From: Glandiceps talaboti
Lineage: Eukaryota > Hemichordata > Enteropneusta > Spengelidae
Assembly (NCBI RefSeq): GCF_964340395.1
Contig: NC_135555.1
Span: 18,662,115 to 18,726,114 of the forward strand
DNA length: 64,000 nucleotides
Direction: 5' to 3'
Shown here: piece after piece, positions 1 to 10,489 of the stretch
Numbering within the stretch: position 1 is the first letter of the stretch
Layout of the letters: every line of letters starts with the position of its first letter
The notes under the pieces: model-generated
What the model saw: only the letters and a program-made list of their open reading frames with translations
Databases searched by the model: none
Told to the model about the DNA's origin: nothing
Position numbers and translations under genes: made by a program

Positions 1-779
1 TTAGACAAAATGTCCTGACCAGAAACAATTTTTTTTTTTGCCTATGATAAAATAACTATAATACACCATACAGCTGAAGTATTTCAACTAGGGTAGTATA
101 TTTTATTGCTGTACCTATGTAGACAGAGGAGAATTATTCTAGAAGAAGCATGAGATCTCTAACCCTGACTACTTATTGAGATACTTGTACATAGTAGTAT
201 TACAAATAACTTGTTTACTCCCACAAGGACGCTGACCCTACAGGTACTTGTTTGTGTTTACTTTGACTCACACTAAACAACCACAAAATGACCTCCTTAA
301 CGAGAGACATTTACAATGTGACCTCCTTAACAAAACACAAGGCTGAAACATTTGCAGGTATCGTTCTTTCTTCCAATCGATTTTTTTTTTTGATAAATTG
401 TAACATGAGTGCAGTATATCAAAGGAAACACACTGCATACTACATAACTACGTAACGGGTATCTACGATGTTAAACAAGAATTTTGTCTAGGGGTATTTT
501 CCGATTCAGGAGAATGGATTACAAAAAATTGTAACGGAGCTTTGTTTGTGTGATAATTCTACATGACATTTGTGAAATTCATAACTGTCAATGATGTCTG
601 TCAAGTGCTACTATTATGAAGCAATTTGACTTTTAATATTCGAGTTGTGTTTGTGCCATATGCCAGGTTTTACCTAACAAAATATGTATATCCGATACAA
701 AGTCCATGTTATATTCTAGTGTTCATGTATTTACAAAGATTAGACATTTTTTTTCCTAAGATATGTGAAATTACTCGAA

Positions 780-1060
780 CTGAATGTTCATGGACTCTGG
801 GTTTGTCGTATCAAATGACAAATTTCTCCTCACACAGTCAACGTTTATTTCTTGAAACAAATTTTTGCTAACATCTCATCAGCATCGTCAGTGGTGTATC
901 ACTCCAGCTTGTTTCATGTGTCTCAGTAGAGACATGTAATAATACTAAGTTGTAGTACATTCCAGACGATGCTAATGAGACATAAGCGAAAATTTGAGTT
1001 TCGCTTCCAGAAATTTTTTTTGACTCCGTGGGTAGAAATTTTCATTTGATAACATGTCAA
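780..1060. repeat. Dispersed repeat with GGACTCTGGGTT ... TTTTTTGACTC ... GTGGGTAG blocks
   Basis: GTTCATGGACTCTGGGTTTG, CTTCCAGAAATTTTTTTTGA and CTCCGTGGGTAGAAATTTTC recur, rearranged or partial, at about 8857-9020, 34160-34220, 6670-6970 and 61005-61100; several copies also carry a CATCAGCATCATCAGGGGTGT-like block. Dispersed, non-coding, class unknown. Confidence 0.5.
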
Positions 1061-1498
1061 GTTATTTTACAAATTTCTGTGTGATAAATTTCTCATAAAC
1101 ATATGAAAACATCAGAATAATCTCGGAGTGAAAATGTTTCCCAATGATTGACTAAAATAATGAACTAAGGTGTAGTATATATTTGTGGTTAAATTTGCGA
1201 AAACAAGAAAATACTATAAGAGCCAAAATTTTACTTAAAATTCACTATAACTTAGCCATAATTATGATTTAATCATACTTTTCACTAAAATCTTTGTCAC
1301 TAGAGGGAGCTCTATCCACTATTAGAATCAGTGCTGGCACCCCAAGTATTGTAAACCTGGATATTTGTGCTACTAGAAATTTTTGCAATTTTGTAGTTTG
1401 CAGCTAGTTCTGAAAGACTAATTTTAAACAATTACCAGACTGGTATATTGTATTCATGTACAAGGCAGCCCTTTAGTCACTACTTATTTTGGCATGTT

Positions 1499-1828
1499 TG
1501 TATGTATGTATGTATGTATGTATGTATGTATGTATGTATGTATGTATGTATGTATGTATGTATGTATGTATGTATGTATGTATGTATGTATGTATGTATG
1601 TATGTATGTATGTATGTATGTATGTATGTATGTATGTATGTTTGTATGTATGTATGTATGTATGTATGTATGTATGTATGTATGTATGTATGTATGTATG
1701 TATGTATGTATGTATGTATGTATGTATGTATGTATGTATGTATGTATGTATGTATGTATGTATGTATGTATGTATGTATGTATGTATGTATGTATGTATG
1801 TATGTATGTATGTATGTATGTATGTATG
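1499..1828 (+). repeat. (TATG)n microsatellite, ~330 bp
   Basis: About 82 nearly perfect tetranucleotides, one interruption (TTTG) near 1640. It lies ~55 bp from EEPD1 exon 3. Long open frames through it in every phase are repeat artefacts. Confidence 0.98.
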
Positions 1829-1882
1829 TTTAACTTCCTTGAAGTCATGCTTGATGAGTTTGATAAACCGGTTTACATGTAC

Positions 1883-1990
1883 CTGATTGATTCTGCCAGC
1901 AACTTCTGATATCTGACATTCCCACATACCACGATGTCCAGTCCAGTTGAGAACGTTTGGCAGTGTTGGATTGTTTAACTCATTGCAGAC
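1883..1990 (-). CDS. EEPD1: EEPD1 coding exon 3 (EEP domain)
   Basis: 36 codons, phase 0-0, acceptor ATACTAG, donor CAG|GTACAT. It encodes VCNELNNPTLPNVLNWTG and then HRGMWECQISEVAGRINQ, matching the conserved EEPD1 block CTELNQPTLPNIRKWKG. The 5' splice site is only about 55 bp from a 330-bp (TATG)n tract in the next intron. No further EEPD1 exon was recognised between 1 and 1882. Confidence 0.92.
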
Positions 1991-3363
1991 CTAGTATAAC
2001 AAGATAGAAAACATCATAATTCAAATGTCAAAGCAAAGTAAAGTGGTAACTTGGTGACAAACCTCTCTAGTAGTAGACATATTTATCTTAAAAACATTGC
2101 AATCCCCCCCTGCTCCCTAAACTTAGGGCAACCCTCACTTCATTCAGAATACAGTGCACTACTACGGTTTATGTAATCTAAACATACTACCACCCCCCCC
2201 CCCCCTCGCATGAACTTGGTGAAACCCTCACTTCATGACTTCATTCAAAGTTCAGTGCACTACTATAGTACATGTACATGTAATTCAGATATACCTACCC
2301 CCCCCCCCCTTTAACTTGGGTGCAATGGGCCCTCACTACACCAAAGTTCACTGCACTTCTACTGTACATGTAATCCAGACACATTAAACCCCCCCCCCTC
2401 CCTCCTCCTTTTACCTTAACTTAGGTGAACCCTCACTACATACAAATTTCAGTGCACTACTATGGTGCATGTAATCCACACATGCTACCCCCCCCCCCCC
2501 TTACAGTGTAACTTAAACTTAGGTGGACCCTCACTACATTCAAAGTTCAGCACACCAATATGGTATATGTATTCTAGACATTCTAACCCCTCCCCCCCCC
2601 CCATGACTTCGGTGCAACCCTCACTACATATAAAGTTCAGCGCACTACTGCAGTACAACATGTAATCCAGACAGATTGTAAACATTTATACAAACTATTG
2701 TCTGATTTCATTATATCATCTATACAACATGTTGAACTTAGTTTATAGTGCCAATAATTGATTTTATCTTTAAACCAATGTTATCTGTCAATAAAAGTTT
2801 AATTTGTGTTCAATGTTTTTACTGAAAAGAAAACCCTGTTCCTTGTGGCAATAAAGAGGGGGGGGGGGGGGGGGGTGAATGAAATGAATAAAGAGGAAGG
2901 GGGAGGGGATGTCTTATTCTTTATAGCCATTGATTTAATTGAAATATTTCATCAATACAATTACCTCCCATGAAGATTTGGTGGGTTTTTCTTTTTCATT
3001 TTCTGTTTTTTCATACCCCTACATGAAAGGTCTATGGTTTTTCAGTAGTATGCGTATGTTAAGAAGTTAAAGGCCTGGGATTCAGTCCCAGGTTCTTGCA
3101 TTTAGTGTTATCTCATCAATGGAACCATAAGTATTAAATGGGATTATTCTCTTGTTCTACACCAACTTAGCCAGACTAAAAAATTTTTCTCACCTAAAAT
3201 GTTACTCCTAATCAGACATTGGCATGTAATATTTGACACAACAATAACAATAGGTTATATTTTACAGTGTGATTCTATAACTGCCATTCCAAAGACTCTT
3301 CCTCTTCCCCAGCCCCAACACATACATACAGACAGACAGACAGACTGACAGACTGACTGACTA

Positions 3364-3401
<38 letters not shown>

Positions 3402-3407
3402 TGACTA

Positions 3408-3442
<35 letters not shown>

Positions 3443-3579
3443 TAGAGACAGACTGAAAGACAGACAGATAAAAAAGTCAAAAACATACACAAACATGATG
3501 ATCATTAAAGACACTTGCACACACACACGCATGCACGCATTCACACACACACACACACATGCACGCACACACACACACA

Positions 3580-3644
<65 letters not shown>

Positions 3645-6600
3645 CACACAATATTTCCTACCATAATCAGAGCTCCCTGGTCAAGCAATTCTTGAAATGC
3701 TATAAGACTCAGTCTACAAAACAAACAAAAATTACAACATTTACTAAAAAGTAAAATTAACTACAGATACACTACATTATAAAGTACATTAAAAAAGAAT
3801 GAATTCATTTTTCACTGGAGCTTCGAATCATTTAGAATAATGTCGGTATCTTGGCAACCAAAATACAACCACACCAGAGTGACGATAAGAGTTTCAATTA
3901 GGCAGCACAATTTATTTACGTCTCACAAAAAGTTTTTGTTACAAATTACATGAATTAAAATACAGATACTGATAGCGTGCAAACTTACATTTTAATTCAC
4001 TGTGAACACAAATCAACATCACTGTGGGATGTAGTCTAGTTCCTATACATTATCGTTACAATTTACACATACATACACTCCAGACTATGTCGGATGACAC
4101 AAAGACAATTCAAACACAAAACAATTTATTTGTGTTCACAGTGAGATAAAATATAACATTTCATATATACATGCACACTATCAGTGCCTGTATTTTGTTA
4201 GTGTAATATGTAACAAAAATGTTATTATGTGTGATGTAAGAAACACCATGCCACCTGATTGAAACTCTACAGTCTTTCTAGTTTGGTAGTAACACTGCCT
4301 GTCTACACGCAATGGTCTAACCAACATCAAGCTTGAAATCATGGCATGATCTATGCAGCTTTTACGCATTATGAGGGGGACTGAAATGATACTGAAGTTG
4401 GTCAAAAGACTTTGAATCACGTAATATTTATATGTAGATAACTTGAAAATGAATTTTACGTGTTTTTAATAGTTAGTAGTAATTCAGAACAACAATGACT
4501 TGAATCTGCAACTAGTTTCACACCTGAGCAGGTTTTTATCAACAAATCTTAACTTTTAAATTAATATAGTGTTCAATGATGAGTTTGTTTACTATATGAA
4601 TTTATTGTTTGTATAGAGTAATAAAAATATACTTAGAGGTACGGATATTGACTCTGGGGATTAGTTGCTATGGCAACACTATCAGATTGGTGTCAGTTGC
4701 TATGACAACAGACTTGGTGTAAAGAATGTGAATGCTGAATCCGTGGCAATACCTGTATTATATTATCAACATCATTGGAAATACATTGTATGAGATATTA
4801 CAATGAAATGCAACAAAGCAGAGTTTTAAAATTTCATTAGTCATAAATGTTAAACTTATTTTGTTGAATTTTTTTAAATTTTATGATACATGTACCAAAA
4901 AGTAGACAGAAAAGTGACAAAATGTTCAATACTAGATGTTACTCCCAATCTCTTTTTTTCATTCAGCGGAGGAAAATATGAGTGACCTAAAGGGTTTTGT
5001 CACTATGAGTTGCTAGACGAGTAGTGACAAACCCTTAGGTCAAAAGTGTGTTCTGGCTGAATACAGTACAATATCAGGAATAACATAATTATATCTTCTC
5101 AAGTAGGATTTGCGAAAAAATTGAGAAAATAATAGGAATTTGGAAAATTTTCACTCAAATTTCGAGCCCTGCAAATCCAGTGATGTACGTGATGTAGGCA
5201 CGGGTTGTTGTGAAGCAGAACAACCAGGGGTACATTATCCATATTTTCTGTTCAAAGACAATAACTTGGCTTGAGTATGGTGTAATATACATGTATGATA
5301 TATGACAAACCCTTACCAGCTGACCCTTACTGCACATTGGAAAAAATACCAGTATTTGTGTAAATCAGAGAATCCCAGTGGCCATAACAAAAATAAAGTG
5401 GTAGAACTATTTTGTAAACAAAATATTAACACAAAACATTTTAATTCACTATATACTGTAAAATGATATGTTAATACCAACTTGAAGTCTTACTCAAACA
5501 TGACCAAAAATGTTTATCAGTTTTGTAGATCAAATGATTTACATAAATTTATATAAGTATCGACGTATCGTTATGATTTACACCTCCACTCACTAGTCTA
5601 GTTCCTATACTGTATCGTTACGATTTATATCTCCATTCACATAGTCTAATTCCTATACGGTATCGTTACCATTTACACCTCCACTCACATAGTCTAGTTC
5701 CTATACAGTATCGTTACCATTTACACCTCCACTCACAGTCTACTTCCCATACAGTATCGTTAACATTTACACCTCCATTCACATAGTCTAGTTCCTATAC
5801 AGTATTGTTACGATTTACACCTCCACTCACAGTCTACTTCCCATACAGTATCATTACCATTTACACCTCCACTCACATAGTCTAATTCCTATACAGTATC
5901 GTTACCATTTACACCTCCACTCACAGTCTACTTCCCATACAGTATCGTTAACATTTACACCTCCATTCACATAGTCTAGTTCCTATACAGTATTGTTACG
6001 ATTTACACCTCCACTCACTAGTCTAGTTCCTATACGGTATTATTACCAGTTACACCTCCACTCACAGTCTAGTTCCTATACAGTATCGTTACCATTTACA
6101 CCTCCACTCACTAGTCTAGTCCCTATACGGTATCATTACCAGTCCTCCACTCACAGTCTAGTTCCTATACATTATCGTTACCATTTACACCTCCACTCAC
6201 AGTGGTTTAGTTAGAGACCATGTTGGCACACAGACTACACTACATGGTACATACATATTTCCACCATTGATAATATGCAGGGCTCGAATTTAACTTTTTT
6301 CTTTGGTAGTCCTAGTGGTCTACCAATTTCAGAAATTGGTAGGCCAAGGATTGTCACCTGTAGTCCCATATTCCTGAACTGAAAACAGATTTCCTGAACT
6401 GAAAATTAGAATTGGTAGTCTGTGGGCATGGGACTACTGTTAGTTTCAAGCCCTGGTGTGAATGACATTGCGAGAAAATGACTGTTCAAGGACTATTACA
6501 TAGAGGTCATAGTCTGGATACCAACATGGTATCGAATCATCTCCAACCCCGAAAGAAAGATCTTAAGATTCCATGAAGGATAGTCCACTAGAGGAATTGG

Positions 6601-9600
6601 TTCATACATGTACATATAGTTTATATACAAATACAAATTTACACTTGCAAAGTCAAACAGTTTTTTAAAACAATAATTCAAAATTTTTGTTGATGTTTTA
6701 TCAGCATCATCAGGGGTGTAAGTGTATGCGAGTTGAAGGAAGCAAAACACATAGACCACAGGAAGCCCAACCTAAATCAAGATGCAGGCATCAAGGTGCG
6801 CCACAGCTTTATCATTCTGAAGCGTTTCAAGGGTCTTGAGCATGGCACTTGATGACAACCTATTGTAGTACACCATGATGCTTACAAGACATATTAGCAA
6901 ATATGTGGGATCATTTTCCTGAATATTTGTTGACTCTGTGAGTTGCAATTTTTCATTTGTAACTATCACATGAATGATATTTCTGTACTACGGTACTTTT
7001 AGACAAATATCTGTCTCTTCAATGTTATTATGATCAATACATGTAAGAGCATAAAATTCATGTATATAGAAAATTTAAAGGTAGCAGCTTGATATTAGAC
7101 CAAAATTCTGTGAAGTCATCACACAAAATGGATATTGTATACATATACCTGGGGTGTGTATATATATATATATGTATATATATATATGTACATGTATAGA
7201 CTTAAATCAAAAGAATAAGGATGTTATAAGTTGTTACTCAGAGTTTCACGTTTCCTGAAGCAATCATCAGCCTGCTATAATGCTCAGCTACTAATATTGC
7301 ATTGAGCACTGTTCTCTCCATTGAGACACTTATACTTATATGAATATATATATATATATATATTAGCACATATTGCTAATATTATTGGAAATGATGTTGT
7401 ATAAAAAGCAGTCCCTAAATAATAATAAATAAATATTTCGAGAAATACATTTTTTATCTGCGTTTATATATGTAATTAAGGTTGTATATTTAAATCCATT
7501 TGATTAAAATCAGTGCTGCTGAGAATATCTGAGTGTAAAACTTCTCTGTTGTCATCATCACACAGTGACTACTGAATATTACATATACTAAAACAAGATA
7601 CAGGAACACACCAAATTCATGTTTTCAGTACCAAAGCAAAATTTAACCATTACCCAGTTTTGAAATGCATTTTGAGCTGCCGATAAATGATAATTCTGAA
7701 TGACATCATTATATAATTGTGACAACTTGAAAAAAAAAATAAGCATTTTCAAAAAAATTCCACCATTGATCAATAAAATGAAAGTCTTTAGTTTCAGCTT
7801 TTACTTCCAATGGACTTTTATTTTTTTTAGAAAATGAAAATAAAAACCCTTAAATTCCTTAATGAAAATTTTGAATATTTCACATGGATTTTTCCCAATC
7901 TGAATAAGTTTTGTTTACAGCATTTTGTAAAACCTTGAATGTAAAACAATCAAAGTTTAACATGTTTGTTGTTGTTGAACACAATTATTTTATTCAAAAG
8001 ACATTAAAGATTAAAGATTTTTTTTTTTCGTTCATGAAAACTGACAAATAAAATTTACATATTGAAAAAAAAAAATTTTTCAGGTCTCTTGGAAAATGAC
8101 CAAAAAAGAGCTATTATTTATTGTACTGTTCTTTCCTCTATTATGTAGCCGTTATTTATAACCTTGAAAACAATAAATTTACCAATAAACATCTTTTATA
8201 AACAACTGTAATCAATAGAATCACAAATCGAGGAAGTGATTATCTATGTTTGCGTGGCATAGAAGGTTACAAAAGGTTATCTTTTATACAGTCATAACTT
8301 TAGAATCAATCCACACGTCACAAAACATTTTTTGTTGTTCATTTTTTAGAAATAAATATTGTAATTTTCCACTTTTTAAGTTGAATCTAATTTTGGAGGA
8401 TATCAATACATTTTAGAAAAAGCTTTATTTTAACAGATTGCCATGACCTCAACTCTAGAGGTCTAATAAAAAAAAATTGTGTGGTTCCGATTACGCTCAA
8501 TTTTAGAATAGGTGGAGTAGGTAGATTTTTTATTTTATTTTATTATATATATTTTTTCTATGCGAGTCTCTAGTTCAGGTTTTCCATTGTTTTCCATATG
8601 GTCTCTGTGTTGTTTATTTCTTCTCATAAGATGTACAGCCATTACAGATTGGAAGAATAGTTTTATCTTGTCTTTTTAAGTTGATAGTAATTTCTGCATT
8701 TACTATTTCTCATGAGACTTCACAATTGTTGTGATTTTATTTTTTTTTTCTTGAATACGTAAAAAAAAAGTTAAGGGTTGGCAGTGGAAAGCTAGGTGGG
8801 GTCGGGTAACCGGAACCAAACAATTATTTTTTTTTAGGTCTGATAGTGATGTGAGAATGAATGTTCACAGACTCTGAGTTCATAATATCAGTTGAAAATA
8901 TATACTCTAAGTCAAAACATTTCTACAAAGTCAATCCTGAATTTTTTATGTTGCCTCATCATCATCATCATCGTCAGGACCATAATAATTTTTTTGACTC
9001 GATGTGTGTAGAAATTTATAGGGATGCTTTTAATCATTCACAAATTAGAATTAAACATCTTCTTGGCCATTACAGTGCAAAACTAGAAAAAATAAATAAA
9101 TAGTCTAGTTTTCCTCTTTTTTGATTTTAGTTCTTGAAGAAGATGGCAAATTTTTAACGAAAGCGTGTAACAGATTTATGTCACATCATCTTTATAGGGA
9201 TGCATTCAACCATTCGCAGATTTGAATCAAACTTCTTGAAAAAAGCTGACTGCAGTACAAAACAGGTCAAGGATTCAAACCATTTACATGTACTTTTCAC
9301 ACTGTAAACATGGAATCTGAACGTCTTGAAAAAAAGCCCACTGAGATAAAAACCTAGACAAAGATTTACGCCATTTTTGTAATTATTTACTGCTCACATT
9401 GTAAACTGGCATGCGAACTTCTTGAAAAAAAAGTTCACTGAAAAGTAAACTATTCAAAATTTCAAGCCATTATTACTGTACATTATTACTGTACTCATTT
9501 AATACAATATATACATACTAACCCGTTCTCTAGTATGGTCCGACACACTACTTCCATCACACCACAGTTACTAGCTTTATCTTTACTGAATCTAGACAGG

Positions 9601-10481
9601 TTCCAAGTCCCAACCCTGATGACGGGCAGTCCATTCATAATTCCGGTAAACTCTGGAACGAAATCTCTAATAACTTCAGATGTAGTTGGAGGACTTGATG
9701 GTTGTATGTCTAAAAACTGAAAATCAGTCTGAGTACCACTATTTCTACTGTTTGACCTTTGAACCTTACGTCTTGGTGCATCACCGATACTGAAATCAGC
9801 ATGGTTTGTGAGGTACTCCATTTCACCAAGCGTTATCTGATCTTGTATCTGATCTAGCGTCTCTTGACCAATTCCCGGTATGTCTTTAATTTCATCATAC
9901 GTATGGAACGGTCCATGAGTATTACGATAATGTATTATTTTTTTGGCACGGTGTTCACCGATGTCATTTATTCGGCTTAGTTGCGACACAGTTGCAGTGT
10001 TGATATCCGTGTATTTTGACGTGGGTTGGGTGTGCGTATACTGCGGTTGTTGGACAGAGGGATTAAATCGGCTTCCAGTGGCAGACGAACTTCGCGAAAT
10101 ACCTCCATCACTACCCCTTGGTGTTCCAATTCCATTTTTACTACTTATGCATATTTCAGGCCTCATGTGAGCTAACTTGACGGCTCCCACACCAGTAACA
10201 AGCGCCAAATCTTCAACTTTGCGAAATCCACCAATTTGTTGTCGATAATCGACAATGTTCTTAGCTACGATGCGACTGATCCCAGGCAGTGTCATTAACT
10301 CCTCCTGTGTGGCAGCATTGATATTGAGTTTGTTAAATGTAAAAGTGAGATCCTTTGCACTGTACGTAGCACTAATGTCACGTCTGTGACCTTTGATATG
10401 CGGTATTAGATCATAGTCGCTTCTTAGCCGACTTTTTTTGGGACATCGCCCACAGCACGTTGTGATCATATTGTTTCCCAT
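1883..10481 (-). CDS. EEPD1: EEPD1: endonuclease/exonuclease/phosphatase family domain-containing protein 1, 5' coding part (three exons)
   Basis: Join (minus strand): 10481-9523, 3713-3662, 1990-1883; all junctions are GT-AG and keep phase (959 nt ends in phase 2, the 52-nt exon restores phase 0, the 108-nt exon stays in phase 0). The product has an N-terminal acylation-type motif, two helix-hairpin-helix (ComEA-like) DNA-binding repeats, and the first third of the EEP nuclease fold. In vertebrates EEPD1 is a structure-directed nuclease acting in replication-fork repair and is also found lipid-anchored at the plasma membrane; those roles are family knowledge. The remaining EEP exons (catalytic Asp/His motifs) are not in the window and should lie left of base 1. 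The start is supported by the conserved Met-Gly-plus-cysteines N-terminus. The septin gene lies just upstream on the same strand. Confidence 0.93.
2105..2665. repeat. ~95-100-bp minisatellite with poly-C in each unit
   Basis: Six units share ACCCTCACTACAT, AAAGTTCAGTGCACTACTA, ACATGTAATCCAGACA and a run of 7-12 C. Located in the EEPD1 intron between exons 2 and 3. A poly-G run of opposite sense follows at 2857-2875. Confidence 0.9.
3329..3644. repeat. (CAGA)n and (CA)n microsatellites
   Basis: CAGA tract 3329-3475 with GACT interruptions, then (CA)n 3516-3644. They end only 18 bp from the 3' boundary of the 52-nt EEPD1 exon. Confidence 0.95.
3662..3713 (-). CDS. EEPD1: EEPD1 coding exon 2 (52 nt, carries the metal-binding Glu)
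   Basis: A 52-nt exon between TTTTGTAG and GTAGGA. It encodes LSLIAFQELLDQGALIM after completing the glycine codon split from exon 1. This matches the EEP-family segment written as LLAVQELLDREAL in vertebrate EEPD1; the Glu in FQE is the conserved Mg2+-coordinating residue of the fold. Length is 1 mod 3, exactly what the phases of the flanking exons require. The exon sits between a (CA)n/(CAGA)n microsatellite block on its 3' side and unique DNA on its 5' side. Confidence 0.9.
4960..5064. mobile_element. MITE family F, short foldback copy
   Basis: CATTCAGC and ATGAGTGACCTAAAGGGTTT, TGTCACTA are answered by TAGTGACAAACCCTTAGGTC and GGCTGAATAC, giving a ~40-bp imperfect stem. Confidence 0.65.
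5560..6205. repeat. Tandem array of ~46-48-bp units derived from half of MITE A
   Basis: About 13 units of the form TATCGTTACCATTTACACCT, CCACTCACATAGTCTAGTTC, CTATACAG. Two subtypes alternate (AGTCTAGTTCCTATAC and AGTCTACTTCCCATAC), and a two-unit segment (about 5746-5840 and 5931-6024) recurs nearly identically, suggesting higher-order duplication. Confidence 0.9.
6155..6237 (-). mobile_element. MITE family A copy at the edge of the ~48-bp satellite array
   Basis: AGTCTAGTTCCTATACATTA, TCGTTACCATTTACACCTCC, then GAGACCATGTTGGCACACAG and ACT: a full MITE whose first half is the unit of the array immediately to its left. A shortened copy lies at 4033-4087. Confidence 0.75.
6278..6455. mobile_element. 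Short dispersed element with AGGGCTCGAATTTAAC end
   Basis: GCAGGGCTCGAATTTAACTT on the left and AGTTTCAAGCCCTGG on the right form an inverted terminal repeat around GGTAGTCC/GGTAGTCTGTGG blocks. Related ends occur at 5158 (TTTCGAGCCCTGC), 16660 (GCAAGCCCTGACTG) and 50024 (CAGGGCTTCAAATTAAC). Confidence 0.5.
7140..7370. repeat. AT-rich (TA)n stretches
   Basis: GTATATATATATATATGTAT at 7158 and (TA)n at 7342-7362 within AT-rich intron. No gene seen in 5065-5560 or 6970-8460 of the EEPD1 intron apart from the listed repeats. Confidence 0.8.
8462..8840. mobile_element. MITE family E, complete copy (~370 bp)
   Basis: Left end AAAAAAAATTGTGTGGTTCC and GATTAC; right end GGTAACCGGAACCAAACAAT then TTTTTTTTT: an inverted repeat of about 30 bp. 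AGGTCT occurs on both outer sides. The interior (TCTAGTTCAGGTTTTCCATT, GATGTACAGCCATTACAGAT, TGGAAGA) is shared with 35113-35438. Confidence 0.7.
9523..10481 (-). CDS. EEPD1: EEPD1 coding exon 1 (start codon, two HhH domains, start of EEP domain)
   Basis: 319 codons plus 2 nt. The protein starts MGNNMITTCCGRC: Gly2 with Cys9/Cys10/Cys13 suits N-myristoylation plus palmitoylation, as in vertebrate EEPD1. First HhH/ComEA repeat about residues 50-110 (LNINAATQEELMTLPGISR, then GGFRKVEDLALVTGVG). A Ser/Gly/Gln-rich linker follows. Second HhH repeat about 158-217 (DINTATVSQL, GPFHTYDEIKDIPGIGQ). The EEP domain opens near residue 284 with VIRVGTWNLSRFSKDKASN and runs to RTILENG at the splice donor. 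The reading frame stays open for nine more codons past 9523, but the donor GG|GTTAGT and the family alignment place the exon end there. Just 5' of the ATG is a good 3' splice site (CTAACAG at about 10488), so an upstream non-coding exon is expected. Confidence 0.95.
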
Positions 10482-10489
10482 GGCAGTCT

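Noticed and set aside
1448-1927. Long open frames of Met-Tyr-Val-Cys or Thr-Tyr-Ile-His repeats
   Set aside because: Pure translation of the (TATG)n microsatellite in several frames; only the EEPD1 exon 3 part (1883-1990) is coding.
2940-2985. Minus-strand MKKKNPPNLHG plus a GTAATT donor as an EEPD1 exon
   Set aside because: Does not match EEPD1, and phase and family alignment join exon 2 directly to exon 3.
3275-3754. Cys/Val/Ser-rich and His/Thr-rich open frames
   Set aside because: Translations of (CAGA)n and (CA)n repeats; only 3662-3713 is a real exon.
9495-9522. Extension of the EEPD1 first-exon frame past the donor
   Set aside because: Residues after LENG do not match the family and the phase fits only if splicing occurs at 9523.
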